DNA of 46,979 nucleotides from Streptococcus sinensis (GCF_000767835.1 NZ_JPEN01000045.1:1-46979), one strand, 5' to 3'; numbered from the stretch's first letter, positions 15,567-24,851 are shown. Numbers and translations: made by a program. The notes: generated by a model not told the origin, from the sequence alone.

Positions 15567-16456
15567 ACTTCCACCCCTGATTCTAATTTGAAAATTTCAT
15601 CAATTGTCGGTGCCTGCTGATCGAAAGTTGCCACATAGCTTCCCTGAGTCAAGCGATCAAACAATTCAGGACCAGCTGTTTCATCATCTAGAATCAATTT
15701 CCAGATTCCTTGCTTGGTCTGCGTCACTTTGACAACATGAGGCAGGGCTTCTAATTCAGCCTGAGACAGGTCACTTGAGACGAAAAGACGAGTCTTGCCA
15801 TATTGGTTACGGACTGCCTGTACATCGCCATTGAGAACCACTTGCCCGTCACGAATCATCAAGACATCATCACACAGCTCTTCCACATTTGTCATGACAT
15901 GATCCGAGAAGATAATCGTCGCTCCGCGCTTTTTCTCCTCAACAATGACTTCCTTCAGGATTTCAGTATTGACAGGATCCAGACCGCTGAAAGGCTCATC
16001 TAAGATGATCAAGTCTGGCTCATGCAGGAGCGTGATAATCAGCTGAACCTTTTGCTGGTTCCCCTTGGACAAACTCTTGATTTTGTCGGTTAATTTGCCC
16101 TTGACCTGTAGCTTTTCCATCCATTGAGGCAGTTTTTCTTTGACAACGGCTGTCGGCACTCCCTTTAGATTTGCCAGATAGCGCACTTGCTCAAAGACTG
16201 TCAGCTTAGGCATCAGGCTTCTCTCTTCAGGCAGATAGCCAATCCTGCTATAAGTATCCTGCTTGATCGCCTGCCCTTCGAAACGAATCTCCCCAGTATA
16301 GTCTAGGAAGCGCAAAATACTGTGAAAAATCGTTGTTTTCCCAGCACCGTTTTTCCCAATCAAACCAAGGATATGCCCCGACTTGGCTTCAAAATCAATA
16401 CCGAACAGAACTTGCTTTTGCCCAAAACTTTTTTCTAGTTTTTCTACATGAAGCAT
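15563..16456 (-). CDS. ABC exporter ATP-binding protein (NatA-like)
   Basis: A 297-aa ABC ATPase. Walker A is LIGKNGAGKTT (~32-42), the signature LSKGNQQKVQ (~128-137), Walker B LIILDEPFSGLDP (~148-160), and the switch His lies in IIFSDHVMTN (~180-189). A C-terminal extension of ~80 residues is of the kind seen in DUF4162-containing ATPases that pair with NatB permeases. It starts with ATG at 16456 behind AGGAGG. A 25-bp dyad covers its -10 region (16469-16493), suggesting repression by a dimeric regulator not encoded next to it. Confidence 0.88.
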   Translation of the reverse strand: MLHVEKLEKSFGQKQVLFGIDFEAKSGHILGLIGKNGAGKTTIFHSILRFLDYTGEIRFEGQAIKQDTYSRIGYLPEERSLMPKLTVFEQVRYLANLKGVPTAVVKEKLPQWMEKLQVKGKLTDKIKSLSKGNQQKVQLIITLLHEPDLIILDEPFSGLDPVNTEILKEVIVEEKKRGATIIFSDHVMTNVEELCDDVLMIRDGQVVLNGDVQAVRNQYGKTRLFVSSDLSQAELEALPHVVKVTQTKQGIWKLILDDETAGPELFDRLTQGSYVATFDQQAPTIDEIFKLESGVEV

Positions 16457-16468
16457 ATAAAACCTCCT

Positions 16469-16493
16469 AGTATGATAATAAGATTATTATACT
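16469..16493 (-). promoter_or_regulatory. 25-bp operator-like dyad overlapping the NatAB -10
   Basis: Arms AGTATGATAAT and ATTATTATACT (10 of 11 positions complementary) are separated by 3 bp. The minus-strand -10 TATAAT (16486-16491) lies inside the dyad and the AGGAGG ribosome site starts right after it. The layout is that of GntR- or TetR-type auto-repressed exporter promoters, but no regulator gene is adjacent. Confidence 0.5.
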
Positions 16494-16592
16494 ACTTTGA
16501 AAGCAGTTTTTCATCTTTTTGTCCTACTTTACAAAAAAAATCTTCTAGGTTTTGAATAAATAAAATATGGAAAAACACTCCAGCTAACGCCG

Positions 16593-16628
16593 CAAAAAAA
16601 CGAATGAAGCTAAAACACCTCATTCGTT
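16593..16628 (-). terminator. Terminator of the CorA-like gene
   Basis: On the minus strand AACGAATGA (16620-16628) and TCATTCGTT (16599-16607) pair over 9 bp, followed by seven T residues. It is related in sequence to the AACGAACAAAT hairpins elsewhere in the window. Confidence 0.85.
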
Positions 16629-16644
16629 AATCGTATTTTATAAA

Positions 16645-17553
16645 TTATTCTTTATTGACCACCCATTTGAGGAGCTTGGTCAATAGAGCCCAAAGAATAA
16701 TACTGATGGTGACAATGTAAAGCCAGGCATTCTTGTCCGTTGCCCAAGGCAGGGGGACATTCATACCAAAGAAGCCGGTGATAACGGCTAAAACTGCTAG
16801 AAGGACCGAAATAATGGTCAAGACAGTCAAATTATCATTCAGATTGTTGTTCAGGATATTATTGTAGGAGCCCGAAAGCTGGCTAAGAACCTGAGCAATC
16901 AAATCCGTCATTGAAACCAGCTGACGTGCCTCAATCATAGCATCCTCAAATTGCTCGGTTTCTAGTTCATCAAAGCCACGATAAACGGCATGACTCTTGA
17001 TGTGCTCCAAAAGCATGTTGTTTTGCTTGGCTGCTGCCACCAGATAGACCATGGAGGTTTCTAAGTCCGAGAGGGAAAACAGGTGCTTTTTGGTAGTTTT
17101 CTGACGCAAAATCCGGTTAATCTCATCCTTACGCTTGTCCAGCTGCTCAATGACTGGATAGTAAGAATTAGAAATCAACTCCAGACTAGCAAAAAGGAAC
17201 TTATAGACCGACACTGGCTCATGATGCTCCGTGTAGGCCTTCATCATATCGACCACATAGGCATTGTCCTCATTACTAATCGTAATCAGACGATTGCTTT
17301 GGACAATAAAGGTCATGGGCAAGGTTTCGTAATAATCTTTTTCTGTCGCCAAATTCAACACATTATAGATGAAAAGAACCGTTCCATTCTCACGGTTGTA
17401 GTCCATGTGAGCCCGCTCATTTTTATCCAGCGCATACTCGATAGTTTCAAGGTCGATATTATAATCCTGATAAATCTGTTCATTCTTTTCGATATCATCT
17501 GCGTCAATGTTAATCCAGACAGATTGGTCTTTTAGTTTTCTTTCCAGAAACAT
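16645..17553 (-). CDS. corA: CorA family divalent-metal (Mg2+/Co2+) transporter
   Basis: A 302-aa CorA-type channel. A soluble N-terminal funnel domain of ~240 residues, with a long helical stretch at ~130-240, precedes two C-terminal transmembrane helices. The first ends in the diagnostic pore motif GMN (FFGMNVPLPW, residues ~262-271), followed by an acidic loop and helix 2. The C-terminus is basic (LLKWVVNKE), as in the family. It should form a homopentamer and import Mg2+; Co2+ or Ni2+ selectivity cannot be read. The start at 17553 has AAAGGAG 5 nt upstream. It is a single gene with its own terminator. Confidence 0.9.
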   Translation of the reverse strand: MFLERKLKDQSVWINIDADDIEKNEQIYQDYNIDLETIEYALDKNERAHMDYNRENGTVLFIYNVLNLATEKDYYETLPMTFIVQSNRLITISNEDNAYVVDMMKAYTEHHEPVSVYKFLFASLELISNSYYPVIEQLDKRKDEINRILRQKTTKKHLFSLSDLETSMVYLVAAAKQNNMLLEHIKSHAVYRGFDELETEQFEDAMIEARQLVSMTDLIAQVLSQLSGSYNNILNNNLNDNLTVLTIISVLLAVLAVITGFFGMNVPLPWATDKNAWLYIVTISIILWALLTKLLKWVVNKE

Positions 17554-17835
17554 GGAGCTCCTTTCTGGGATGTAGAATAATTGTCTAGTAGCTAATGCCT
17601 AGCTCCCCCCATAAGTTCATAGTCAAATATCTTATGTCACGACAAGAAACCAAGTAAATCGATATTATTTTCTAAACATAAGTGTAAGGCAGCTAGAAAA
17701 ATCACATAGGAGTTGCCGTAGCCTACTTAGATTGCTCTGCAATCAAGTAAACTTGCTGTGTTACATCTTCTCTAATTAAGTTCGGACTAAATCCTCGGAA
17801 AGGAACAAGCTAAACTGAACACGCCCTAAAAGCAT

Positions 17836-17899
17836 CGAGAAAAAGATAAAATCTTATAGGAACTCTGGTTCCTTCGTCAATTTTCCTATTTTCTTCTCG
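17836..17899 (-). terminator. Long imperfect hairpin downstream of prfC, probable terminator
   Basis: Outer arms CGAGAA...TTCTCG enclose AT-rich partly paired arms and an inner perfect GGAAC/GTTCC hairpin, followed on the minus strand by TATAAGATTTTATCTTTTT. The rest of the 17554-17925 gap has no ORF with a ribosome site and no other structure I could support. Confidence 0.45.
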
Positions 17900-17925
17900 C
17901 CTTTCTAACGGGCTCTGCATCTTAA

Positions 17926-19470
17926 TCACATCTTCTCTTCTAACTTCACATCCGGATACTTGTCCGCAAACCAGCGCAGGGCGAAGTCATTTTCAAAGAG
18001 GAAGACAGGCTGGTCAAAGCGGTCTTTGGCTAGGATGTTCCGGCTAGAAGACATGCGCTCGTCCAGGTCATCTGGTGAAATCCAACGGACAGTCTTTTTG
18101 CCCATAGGATTCATGACCACTTCAGCATTGTATTCATTTTCCATACGGTGCTTGAAGACCTCAAACTGAAGCTGACCGACAGCGCCCAGCATGTACTCGC
18201 CCGTCTGGTAATTGGTGTAAAGCTGAATGGCCCCCTCTTGCACCAGCTGTTCAATCCCCTTATGGAAGGATTTTTGTTTCATGACATTCTTAGCTGAAAC
18301 CTTCATAAAGATTTCAGGAGTAAAGGTTGGCAGAGGCTCAAATTCAAACTTATTCTTGCCCACAGTCAGGGTATCACCAACCTGATAAGTTCCAGTATCG
18401 TAAACCCCGATAATATCACCAGCCACGGCATTGGTCACATTTTCCCGACTCTCGGCCATAAACTGGGTGACATTAGACAGCTTGGCCGTTTTTCCAGTGC
18501 GAGGCAGATTGACACTCATACCTCGCTCGAACTCGCCAGAAACGATACGGACAAAGGCGATACGGTCGCGGTGGCGCGGATCCATATTGGCCTGAATTTT
18601 AAAGACAAAACCTGAAAAGTCTGGGCTGAGCGGCTCGACTTCCTCACCGTCTGTCTTCTTGTGGCCATGCGGTTCAGGAGCAAACTTGAGGAAGGTTTCC
18701 AGAAACGTCTGCACGCCAAAGTTGGTCAGGGCTGAGCCAAAGAAAACAGGTGTCAGCTTGCCAGCCAAAATTGCTTCTTCCGAGAATTCATTTCCAGCTT
18801 CGCTCAAGAGCTCAATATCTTCTTTGACTTGCTCATAGAAAGGATTGGAAGCAAACAGCTGGTCGCCTTCTGCCAGGGTTGCAAAGCGCTCCTCGCCCTT
18901 ATAAAGCTCCAGCCGCTCATTGTAGAGGTCATAAAGTCCTTCAAAGCTCTTCCCCATCCCAATCGGCCAATTCATCGGGTAGCTGGCAATACCCAAAATC
19001 TCTTCCAGTTCTTCCAACAAGTCCAAGGGCTCGCGACCGTCACGGTCCAGCTTGTTCATAAAAGTGAAGACTGGAATTCCACGGTGCTTGACAACCTCAA
19101 AGAGCTTCTTGGTCTGAGCCTCAATACCCTTGGCAGAGTCAACAACCATGACCGCAGCATCCACCGCCATCAAGGTCCGGTAAGTATCTTCTGAGAAGTC
19201 CTCGTGCCCCGGCGTATCTAAGATATTAACCCGCTTGCCATCGTAGTCAAACTGCATAACAGAGGAAGTCACAGAAATCCCCCGCTGCTTCTCAATATCC
19301 ATCCAGTCAGATTTGGCAAAATTACCAGTCTTTTTCCCCTTGACTGTCCCAGCCTCACGAATCTCGCCCCCGAAGTAGAGCAACTGCTCCGTAATGGTCG
19401 TCTTCCCCGCGTCCGGGTGGGAGATAATGGCAAAGGTTCGGCGTTTCTTAATTTCTTCTTGTAAAGTCAT
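17926..19470 (-). CDS. prfC: Peptide chain release factor 3
   Basis: A 514-aa translational GTPase that recycles RF1/RF2 from the ribosome after peptide release. The G motifs are intact: G1 SHPDAGKTT (~17-25), G2 around QRGISVTSS (~63-71), G3 [14 protein letters not shown] (~84-97), and G4 [10 protein letters not shown] (~139-148). The length and the ending are those of RF3 rather than EF-G or TetM. A good promoter lies 94 nt upstream. It is a single gene bounded by terminator-like hairpins on both sides. Confidence 0.96.
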   Translation of the reverse strand: MTLQEEIKKRRTFAIISHPDAGKTTITEQLLYFGGEIREAGTVKGKKTGNFAKSDWMDIEKQRGISVTSSVMQFDYDGKRVNILDTPGHEDFSEDTYRTLMAVDAAVMVVDSAKGIEAQTKKLFEVVKHRGIPVFTFMNKLDRDGREPLDLLEELEEILGIASYPMNWPIGMGKSFEGLYDLYNERLELYKGEERFATLAEGDQLFASNPFYEQVKEDIELLSEAGNEFSEEAILAGKLTPVFFGSALTNFGVQTFLETFLKFAPEPHGHKKTDGEEVEPLSPDFSGFVFKIQANMDPRHRDRIAFVRIVSGEFERGMSVNLPRTGKTAKLSNVTQFMAESRENVTNAVAGDIIGVYDTGTYQVGDTLTVGKNKFEFEPLPTFTPEIFMKVSAKNVMKQKSFHKGIEQLVQEGAIQLYTNYQTGEYMLGAVGQLQFEVFKHRMENEYNAEVVMNPMGKKTVRWISPDDLDERMSSSRNILAKDRFDQPVFLFENDFALRWFADKYPDVKLEEKM

Positions 19471-19563
19471 CTTCTTCTCTTTCTTTCATTTTAGGATAAT
19501 GGTGAATGTTAGTAGAACTTTTTATATTTTACATCGGAGTATTCCAATCCTTTCAACCTACCT

Positions 19564-19592
19564 ATTATAGCGGATTTAGCGCTATTTTTCAA
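19564..19592 (-). promoter_or_regulatory. prfC promoter
   Basis: On the minus strand -35 TTGAAA (19587-19592), a 17-bp spacer and a consensus -10 TATAAT (19564-19569). The 5' untranslated region is about 90 nt. Confidence 0.75.
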
Positions 19593-19602
19593 TGATATAG
19601 AA

Positions 19603-19630
19603 AAGATAAAAATCGCCCTTTCGAGCGATT
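19603..19630 (-). terminator. Terminator upstream of prfC
   Basis: On the minus strand AATCGC (19625-19630) pairs with GCGATT (19611-19616), followed by TTTTATC. It ends transcripts arriving from the alsD/reductase unit before the prfC promoter. Confidence 0.65.
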
Positions 19631-19653
19631 CAGTCTAAGAGCTTGTCAAAATA

Positions 19654-19711
19654 AAGCAAGAAAACGAACAAATTCAAATTGGTTCTCTTACCAAAATGAT
19701 ATTTGTTCGTT
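19654..19711. terminator. Bipartite AACGAACAAAT hairpin downstream of the reductase gene
   Basis: Outer arms AACGAACAAAT/ATTTGTTCGTT pair perfectly over 11 bp, and inner TTGGT/ACCAA arms close a second helix. T runs occur on both strands, and the plus-strand 3' flank (CCTATTTC, then ATTTG) matches the trkH terminator. It probably terminates the leftward reductase transcript in tandem with the hairpin at 19603-19630. Confidence 0.7.
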
Positions 19712-19786
19712 TTTTTATCCTATTTCAGCATTTGAAATTAGTTTCCCAAGTAGATTACTAATCAGAAATCTTTTGCTTTAGCTTTA

Positions 19787-20275
19787 TTATTTTTCGACAA
19801 CTTGTGCTAATTTTTCCTGCAGAGGAGCTAGTTCCCAGCCCTCAATCTCGTTTAGCTCGTAATCACTGACAGCTAGGCCTTGGTATTGCAAACCATAATT
19901 ACTACAAAAACGATTCATAACATAGTCTAGCATTTCTACTTCCTTGCTTGGTTGTGAGCCTTGGAGAAGGAAGAACACCTGCTTTTCTTTCAGTGCTTCA
20001 GTCGGATAAGGCACATCTGCAACGCGGTCTAAGAATGTCTTGAGGAGTCCAGAAAATGACCACCAATAAATCGGGCTTGTGAAAACGAGGACATCCGCTT
20101 GACTTAACTTTTCATATACTTGAAAGAACTGATCCTGCTCTGCTTTTTGACCATATTGCTCAATATGATAATCCACTAAGTGTACGGTTTCAAATTCTTT
20201 TCCAGCTAGAAATTTCTTAGCAAATTTTACACTATTTCCGTCCTTATTTGGACTGGCATTTACTAAATAAATCAT
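19787..20275 (-). CDS. Flavodoxin-fold NAD(P)H/FMN reductase
   Basis: A 162-aa protein of the NADPH-dependent FMN reductase / modulator-of-drug-activity type. The N-terminal MIYLVNASPNKDGNSVKFAK carries the phosphate-binding loop for FMN (residues ~7-16), and VFTSPIYWWSFSGLLKTFLD (~64-83) is the second flavin-contact block (family P-x-Y-x-x-x-x-x-x-L-K). It probably reduces flavin or quinone-type substrates with NAD(P)H in the cytoplasm; the physiological substrate is unknown. It lies 52 nt after alsD on the same strand and is likely co-transcribed. Two tandem hairpins follow it. Confidence 0.8.
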   Translation of the reverse strand: MIYLVNASPNKDGNSVKFAKKFLAGKEFETVHLVDYHIEQYGQKAEQDQFFQVYEKLSQADVLVFTSPIYWWSFSGLLKTFLDRVADVPYPTEALKEKQVFFLLQGSQPSKEVEMLDYVMNRFCSNYGLQYQGLAVSDYELNEIEGWELAPLQEKLAQVVEK

Positions 20276-20327
20276 GACTGCTCCAATCTAATTTTCCTTA
20301 TAAAAATTTACACTTTTCGTTCAAAAA

Positions 20328-21047
20328 CTACTCCGCTTTATGAATATCTTCTTTCATTTCATCAAGATTGAACTTGGCAAAAAGGTATTTGCGATCTTGG
20401 ACTGGGAAGCGCTGATCCAACTGATCTACGGCTCCCAGCTCCACGATCCCCTCTTTTATAACAAAATCCAATACGTGACCACCAAAGGTATGGTCGTCCG
20501 AAATAAAGTGAAGATGATATCCCGCTACACTGACACCGTGAAAAATTTCGGGTGTCCAAAATCCAACAATGGTTCCAGAAACATTGTCTGCATGGTACTC
20601 TGGCTGACTCACTGCCACCTCAGCAAACTTTTTTTCTGAGGTTGATTTTGGAATCATCCGCACATGCATGTGAGCAAAGTCCCCGTGAATCTTGATGGAG
20701 CGAAATAGATTTTCCCCATCATAATAGGATTCAATCCGCTTTTCCAGCTCTGCATCTGTCATTTCAAAACGCTGCCGGAAAATGACTTCCGCCTGATGGG
20801 GAACAACCGCAGCGTAAGGAACAGTCACATCATCTGAGACCTCCACAACTTCTGGTGCATCTCCAGAACCTTTCGCCTGATAGGCCTTCCCATCAAGAAC
20901 AATCAACTCCCCGTCAATGGAATCCAGTGTACCAATCCCCAAATCGCCGTATTTCAGGAGCTCACCAATTGTCATACTCCCTCCATAAAGTCCAGCCATC
21001 AAAGCTCCCAGAGTATTATACTGAAATAATTTCACTGGCTCTGCCAT
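20328..21047 (-). CDS. alsD: Alpha-acetolactate decarboxylase
   Basis: A 239-aa decarboxylase converting (S)-2-acetolactate to (R)-acetoin, used to dispose of excess pyruvate and control pH. The metal-site histidines lie in GVSVAGYHLHFISDDHTFGG (~171-190), with further family blocks LGTLDSIDGELIVLDGKAYQ and VPYAAVV in the N-terminal half. The length is typical. The acetolactate synthase gene is not adjacent. AGGAG precedes the ATG, and a well-formed promoter sits about 45 nt further upstream, immediately after the end of the his operon. No his terminator was seen, so some read-through from hisK is possible. Confidence 0.93.
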   Translation of the reverse strand: MAEPVKLFQYNTLGALMAGLYGGSMTIGELLKYGDLGIGTLDSIDGELIVLDGKAYQAKGSGDAPEVVEVSDDVTVPYAAVVPHQAEVIFRQRFEMTDAELEKRIESYYDGENLFRSIKIHGDFAHMHVRMIPKSTSEKKFAEVAVSQPEYHADNVSGTIVGFWTPEIFHGVSVAGYHLHFISDDHTFGGHVLDFVIKEGIVELGAVDQLDQRFPVQDRKYLFAKFNLDEMKEDIHKAE

Positions 21048-21092
21048 TTTTTCTCCTACATCAACAAATTTTTGTATTTTCTAATTCACTTA

Positions 21093-21120
21093 AGTATATC
21101 ATATTCTGATTGAAATTCAA
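21093..21120 (-). promoter_or_regulatory. alsD promoter
   Basis: On the minus strand -35 TTGAAT (21115-21120), a 16-bp spacer and -10 TATACT (21093-21098), with TG one base before the -10 (TGATATACT, extended -10). Confidence 0.65.
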
Positions 21121-21161
21121 AAAATGCGTTTAGTAGATGATGGAGAAGGCCGCGGGATGCT

Positions 21162-21911
21162 TTAAATCAATTGGGCTTCCTCAATACCGGCATCAGCGAG
21201 GATTTGAGCCACGCGGTCAAACTTAAGTCGAAAATGCTCTAGCTTGTGACCGTCGGAGCCAACTGAAAAGCGCTGACCGCCCAGCTCCTTGACTAGCGAA
21301 AGAGCATAGATATAGAGTTCCTCATGACCGTAAAGATACATGGACTTGCAATTTAGCTCAAAGGCCAGACCATAATCAATCATCTTTTGAAAAAGCTGTC
21401 GCAGCTCTGGTTCAAAAGTTTTTAACTCCTCTACGGTAAGCGCAAATTTTCGGAAACCATAGTCGAAGTGGGCTAAGACATCTGCTGGCACAGCCTCAAT
21501 AGCCTCTTCCAGCTCTCTTAGGTAGCGGGGAACCAGCTCCATCTTGTCCAGCTGCAAGACCGGAACTTCCAGATAGTCAAAACTGCCATTGTGATGGACA
21601 GACAGGAGCTTGAGGTCATAATCCTTGTCCGCTAGGAAAGCCAAAATATCGTCCTTACGCGGAGCATAATAGCCGATTTCAATGCCCTTTTTGATGCGGT
21701 TGTCATATTGCTGGTTCAGCTCTGCTATTTTTGCTGAATAGGCCTCATAGTCTGGCACATCATCATGGGGCGAGGCAGCTTGGTAAGGGTAGGGATTGGA
21801 CAAATCATAATGCTCGGTGGTGACAATCTCGCCCTCATAATGGTCCAGATAGTCACAGAAATCCGCCTCGGAATCATAGGAAAAATAAGTATGAAGATGG
21901 TTGTCACGCAT
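21162..21911 (-). CDS. hisK: Histidinol-phosphatase HisK (PHP family)
   Basis: A 249-aa PHP-superfamily phosphatase that removes phosphate from L-histidinol phosphate, the step before HisD. PHP metal-binding motifs are visible: RDNHLHTYFSYDSE at residues ~2-15, TTEHYDLS (~31-38), SVHHNGSF (~104-111), DVLAHFDYGFRKF (~139-151) and GSDGHKLEHF at the C-terminal end. This non-orthologous enzyme replaces the phosphatase domain missing from the short HisB here. It is the last gene of the his operon, 32 nt after hisE. Confidence 0.92.
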   Translation of the reverse strand: MRDNHLHTYFSYDSEADFCDYLDHYEGEIVTTEHYDLSNPYPYQAASPHDDVPDYEAYSAKIAELNQQYDNRIKKGIEIGYYAPRKDDILAFLADKDYDLKLLSVHHNGSFDYLEVPVLQLDKMELVPRYLRELEEAIEAVPADVLAHFDYGFRKFALTVEELKTFEPELRQLFQKMIDYGLAFELNCKSMYLYGHEELYIYALSLVKELGGQRFSVGSDGHKLEHFRLKFDRVAQILADAGIEEAQLI

Positions 21912-21943
21912 GCTTGCTGCCTTTCTGCTAATCTCGTATCCGT

Positions 21944-22258
21944 TTAGTAATTATCAATTTCAGGTCGGTCATGAATCCGACTTTGCCTGCCCTGACGAGC
22001 TTGGAGGACAGCCTCCACCTGATTCAGACTGACCCCAGTCTCGACTAGGGCGACCGCCAGATGATAGAGCAGGTCAGCTGTTTCATTGGCAATCTCATCC
22101 TTGTCAGCATTTTTAGCCGCAATGACTACCTCCGTCGCTTCTTCACCGACCTTTTTGAGAATCTTGTCCAGCCCCTTGTCATAGAGATAGCTGGTGTAGG
22201 AGCCTTCCTTGGGCTCTTTTTTGCGTTTGAGGGCTTCTTGATAGAGGTTTTCTAGCAT
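21944..22258 (-). CDS. hisE: Phosphoribosyl-ATP pyrophosphatase HisE
   Basis: A 104-aa all-helical MazG-like enzyme that hydrolyses phosphoribosyl-ATP to phosphoribosyl-AMP, second step of the pathway. The family blocks GSYTSYLYDKGLDKILKKVG, EEATEVVIAAKN and NETADLLYHLAV supply the acidic Mg2+ ligands. The second ATG (22258) fits the AAGGAG site better than the one 3 nt upstream. A gap of 132 nt separates it from hisI, the longest inside the operon. That gap holds no ORF or hairpin I can support. Confidence 0.93.
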   Translation of the reverse strand: MLENLYQEALKRKKEPKEGSYTSYLYDKGLDKILKKVGEEATEVVIAAKNADKDEIANETADLLYHLAVALVETGVSLNQVEAVLQARQGRQSRIHDRPEIDNY

Positions 22259-22390
22259 CATATCTCCTTTATTACAATTCTGATTTTACTATACAAATCA
22301 ATTCTTTCCGATGGCATACTGGTATCTTGATGCTGACTTCTTCGTTTTATATTTGCATTCACCAAGTACTAAAATAAAGCAAGGGAGCTT

Positions 22391-22735
22391 TTAGTCAGTT
22401 TTGCCGTCTTCTTCATCCCAGATTTTATGGAAAAAGCAGGACTTAGCACCCGTATGGCAGGCTGCTCCTAGCTGCTCGACTTCAATCAGCAAAGTATCTA
22501 GGTCGCAGTCAGCTGTGATTTTTTTGACAGTTTGATAGTGGCCGCTGGTGGCTCCCTTATGCCAAAGCTCCTGACGTGACCTGCTCCAGTACCACATCTG
22601 TCCGCTAGTGCGGGTCAGCTGGTAGGCTTCTTCATTGAGATAGGCCAGCATGAGTACTTCTTTGCTGGTGTGGTCTAGGATAATGGCAGGTATGAGGCCG
22701 CCTTGCTTTTGAAAATCCAGTTTTACTTCTGTCAT
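22391..22735 (-). CDS. hisI: Phosphoribosyl-AMP cyclohydrolase HisI
   Basis: A 114-aa single-domain Zn enzyme opening the adenine ring of phosphoribosyl-AMP (third step). The family motifs [32 protein letters not shown] and [12 protein letters not shown] carry the metal-binding Cys/His and Asp residues. HisI and HisE, fused in many bacteria, are separate here. The start overlaps the hisF stop by 1 nt (TGATG). Confidence 0.95.
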   Translation of the reverse strand: MTEVKLDFQKQGGLIPAIILDHTSKEVLMLAYLNEEAYQLTRTSGQMWYWSRSRQELWHKGATSGHYQTVKKITADCDLDTLLIEVEQLGAACHTGAKSCFFHKIWDEEDGKTD

Positions 22736-23493
22736 CAGATGCGCACCTCCAATCCGGCTTCCTGCATGGCTTTTTTGGTCTCTGCGATAGAAACCTCACC
22801 ATAATGGAAAATCGAAGCCGCCAATGCTCCAGTTGCCGCAGTCTTTTCAAAAACTTCTAGAATGTGCTGACTATTGCCTGCTCCGCCCGAAGCAATAATA
22901 GGTACCGATACGACTTGAGAAACGGCTTCCAGCATAGGCAAATCAAAACCAGACTTGGTCCCGTCCTTGTCCATGCTGGTCAGAAGAATCTCTCCCGCCC
23001 CCAGACGGACGGCTTCTTGTACCCAATCTAAAAGATCCCGACCGCTGTCCTTGCGACCGCCAGCCAGATAGACATGCCAGCTGCCATCCGCTTCTTTCTT
23101 AGCATCAACAGCCAGCACTACACATTGACTGCCGAATTTCTCAGCACAGTCCGCCAAAAGTTGAGGATTGGCTATTGCCGAGGAATTAACTGCCACCTTA
23201 TCCGCCCCAGCTTTGAGCATCTTATTCATATCCTCAACCGTGCGAATGCCACCACCGACAGTAAAGGGAATGAAGACCTGCTCCGCCACGCGCCGAACCA
23301 TCTCGACCGTCGTGTCCCGCTCCTCATGGGTAGCCGTAATATCCAGAAAAACCAGCTCGTCACAGCCAGCCTCGTAATAAGCCTTGGCAGCATCGACCGG
23401 ATCTCCGACATCGGTCAGATTGACAAAGTTAATCCCCTTAACTACCCGGCCGTCCTTAACATCCAGACAGGGAATGATTCGTTTTTTCAGCAT
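22735..23493 (-). CDS. hisF: Imidazole glycerol phosphate synthase subunit HisF
   Basis: A 252-aa (beta/alpha)8 cyclase that combines PRFAR with ammonia delivered from HisH, giving IGP and AICAR. Catalytic Asp residues lie in [15 protein letters not shown] (~5-19) and in [12 protein letters not shown] (~172-183). Phosphate-binding loops are FTVGGGIRT and IIASGGAG. It begins 2 nt after hisA and runs into hisI. Confidence 0.96.
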   Translation of the reverse strand: MLKKRIIPCLDVKDGRVVKGINFVNLTDVGDPVDAAKAYYEAGCDELVFLDITATHEERDTTVEMVRRVAEQVFIPFTVGGGIRTVEDMNKMLKAGADKVAVNSSAIANPQLLADCAEKFGSQCVVLAVDAKKEADGSWHVYLAGGRKDSGRDLLDWVQEAVRLGAGEILLTSMDKDGTKSGFDLPMLEAVSQVVSVPIIASGGAGNSQHILEVFEKTAATGALAASIFHYGEVSIAETKKAMQEAGLEVRI

Positions 23494-23495
23494 AG

Positions 23496-24218
23496 CTAAT
23501 CCTCGTCTATTTCCTTTAATTGGCTTAGTGAGATATTTCCCTGATAGTAAGCCTTGCCCACAATGGCACCAGCCAAGCCCAACTTTTTCAGCTCCTCTAA
23601 ATCTTCTGCTGATTGGATACCTCCAGAGGCAATGACCCGAGCTTGTTTTAGAGCTTTCAGCAATTCTTGGTAATGCTGGATATTGGGACCGGTCAGAGTT
23701 CCGTCTCGATCCACATCTGTATAGACGAAGAGCCGAACACCGATTTTTTCCATAGCCAGAGCCAGACTGACATAGTCTTGGTCGCTGGTTTCCAGCCAGC
23801 CCTCGGTTGCAACCAGACCCTTTTTAGCATCAATACCAACAACAATCTTATCACTGCCAAAACACTGGAGAGCCGCTTCTACAAAGGCCGGATTCTTGAC
23901 TGCCATGGATCCAATGATGACACGGTCAATTCCGACCGCTAGGTAATCTTCAATCTGTTCTAGACTGCGGATACCGCCACCGACTTGGATGGCCAGTCCT
24001 GTCTCCGCCTTGATACGGGCAATCAAATCACGATTTGCAGCCCAACCTTCTAAGGCTCCATCCAAGTCAACCACATGAATCATGGTAACCCCGGCTTCTT
24101 TGAAAACTCGAGCTTGCTCCAAGACATCGGGATTGACTACCGTCTTCTGACTAAAATCCCCTTTAAAAAGGCGGACGGCTTGGCCGTCTTTGATATCAAT
24201 AGCGGGTAGTATTTTCAT
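23496..24218 (-). CDS. hisA: ProFAR isomerase HisA
   Basis: A 240-aa (beta/alpha)8 isomerase converting ProFAR to PRFAR. Catalytic Asp residues sit in [20 protein letters not shown] near the N-terminus and in [15 protein letters not shown] (~residue 128). The phosphate grips are IQVGGGIRS and VIASGGI. The ATG at 24218 was chosen because AAGGAG lies 7 nt upstream; an ATG two codons earlier is only 1 nt from that site. The start lies 23 nt inside hisH. Confidence 0.95.
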   Translation of the reverse strand: MKILPAIDIKDGQAVRLFKGDFSQKTVVNPDVLEQARVFKEAGVTMIHVVDLDGALEGWAANRDLIARIKAETGLAIQVGGGIRSLEQIEDYLAVGIDRVIIGSMAVKNPAFVEAALQCFGSDKIVVGIDAKKGLVATEGWLETSDQDYVSLALAMEKIGVRLFVYTDVDRDGTLTGPNIQHYQELLKALKQARVIASGGIQSAEDLEELKKLGLAGAIVGKAYYQGNISLSQLKEIDED

Positions 24219-24819
24219 AGACATACTCCTTAAACTTCTCTAGGATACCGAGACCGACAGCACCTGACTTTTCTGGGTGAAACTGACAGCCAAAGACCGA
24301 GCCTCTATGAATCATGGCAGGAATTGGCAGCCCATAATCAGCCGTCACATCCAAGTACTCCTCTGGAACATCTGTATAGTAGCTATGGACAAAATAAACA
24401 GCCTCCCCTTGCAAGCGATTTGTTAAAGCAGACGGCTGCTGAATCTGCAAGTCATTCCAGCCCATGTGAGGCACAGGCAGACCAGCCCGATCTGGAATCC
24501 GACGGCAGACACCGGGAATAAAGCCCAACCCTGAAGTTTGTCCATTTTCCAGCCCGACCTCCAGTAAGAGCTGCATGCCTAGGCAGATACCCAAGAAGGG
24601 CTTTCCGCCAGATACAGCCTCCTGTATAGGACCAATCAAATCACGCTTCTGCAGCTCCTGCATAGCCGTCCGAAAGGCACCAACTCCCGGCAAAATCAAG
24701 CCATCAGCAGCTAAAATTTCCTTCGGATTAGCAGACAGCCTAGCTTCTGCACCAATAGCAGCCAAAGCCCGCAACACATTGGCTGTATTGCCTGCATCAT
24801 AATCAATTACAATTATCAT
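24196..24819 (-). CDS. hisH: Imidazole glycerol phosphate synthase glutaminase subunit HisH
   Basis: A 207-aa class I glutamine amidotransferase that hydrolyses glutamine and channels ammonia to HisF. The catalytic triad is visible: Cys in [13 protein letters not shown] (nucleophile elbow GICLGMQ, ~78-84), and His and Glu in CQFHPEKSG (~183-191). The N-terminus [14 protein letters not shown] is typical. It overlaps hisA by 23 nt. Confidence 0.96.
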   Translation of the reverse strand: MIIVIDYDAGNTANVLRALAAIGAEARLSANPKEILAADGLILPGVGAFRTAMQELQKRDLIGPIQEAVSGGKPFLGICLGMQLLLEVGLENGQTSGLGFIPGVCRRIPDRAGLPVPHMGWNDLQIQQPSALTNRLQGEAVYFVHSYYTDVPEEYLDVTADYGLPIPAMIHRGSVFGCQFHPEKSGAVGLGILEKFKEYVYENTTRY

Positions 24820-24851
24820 ATCTGTTTCCTTTTTAAGTGGAGAAATGGGGG

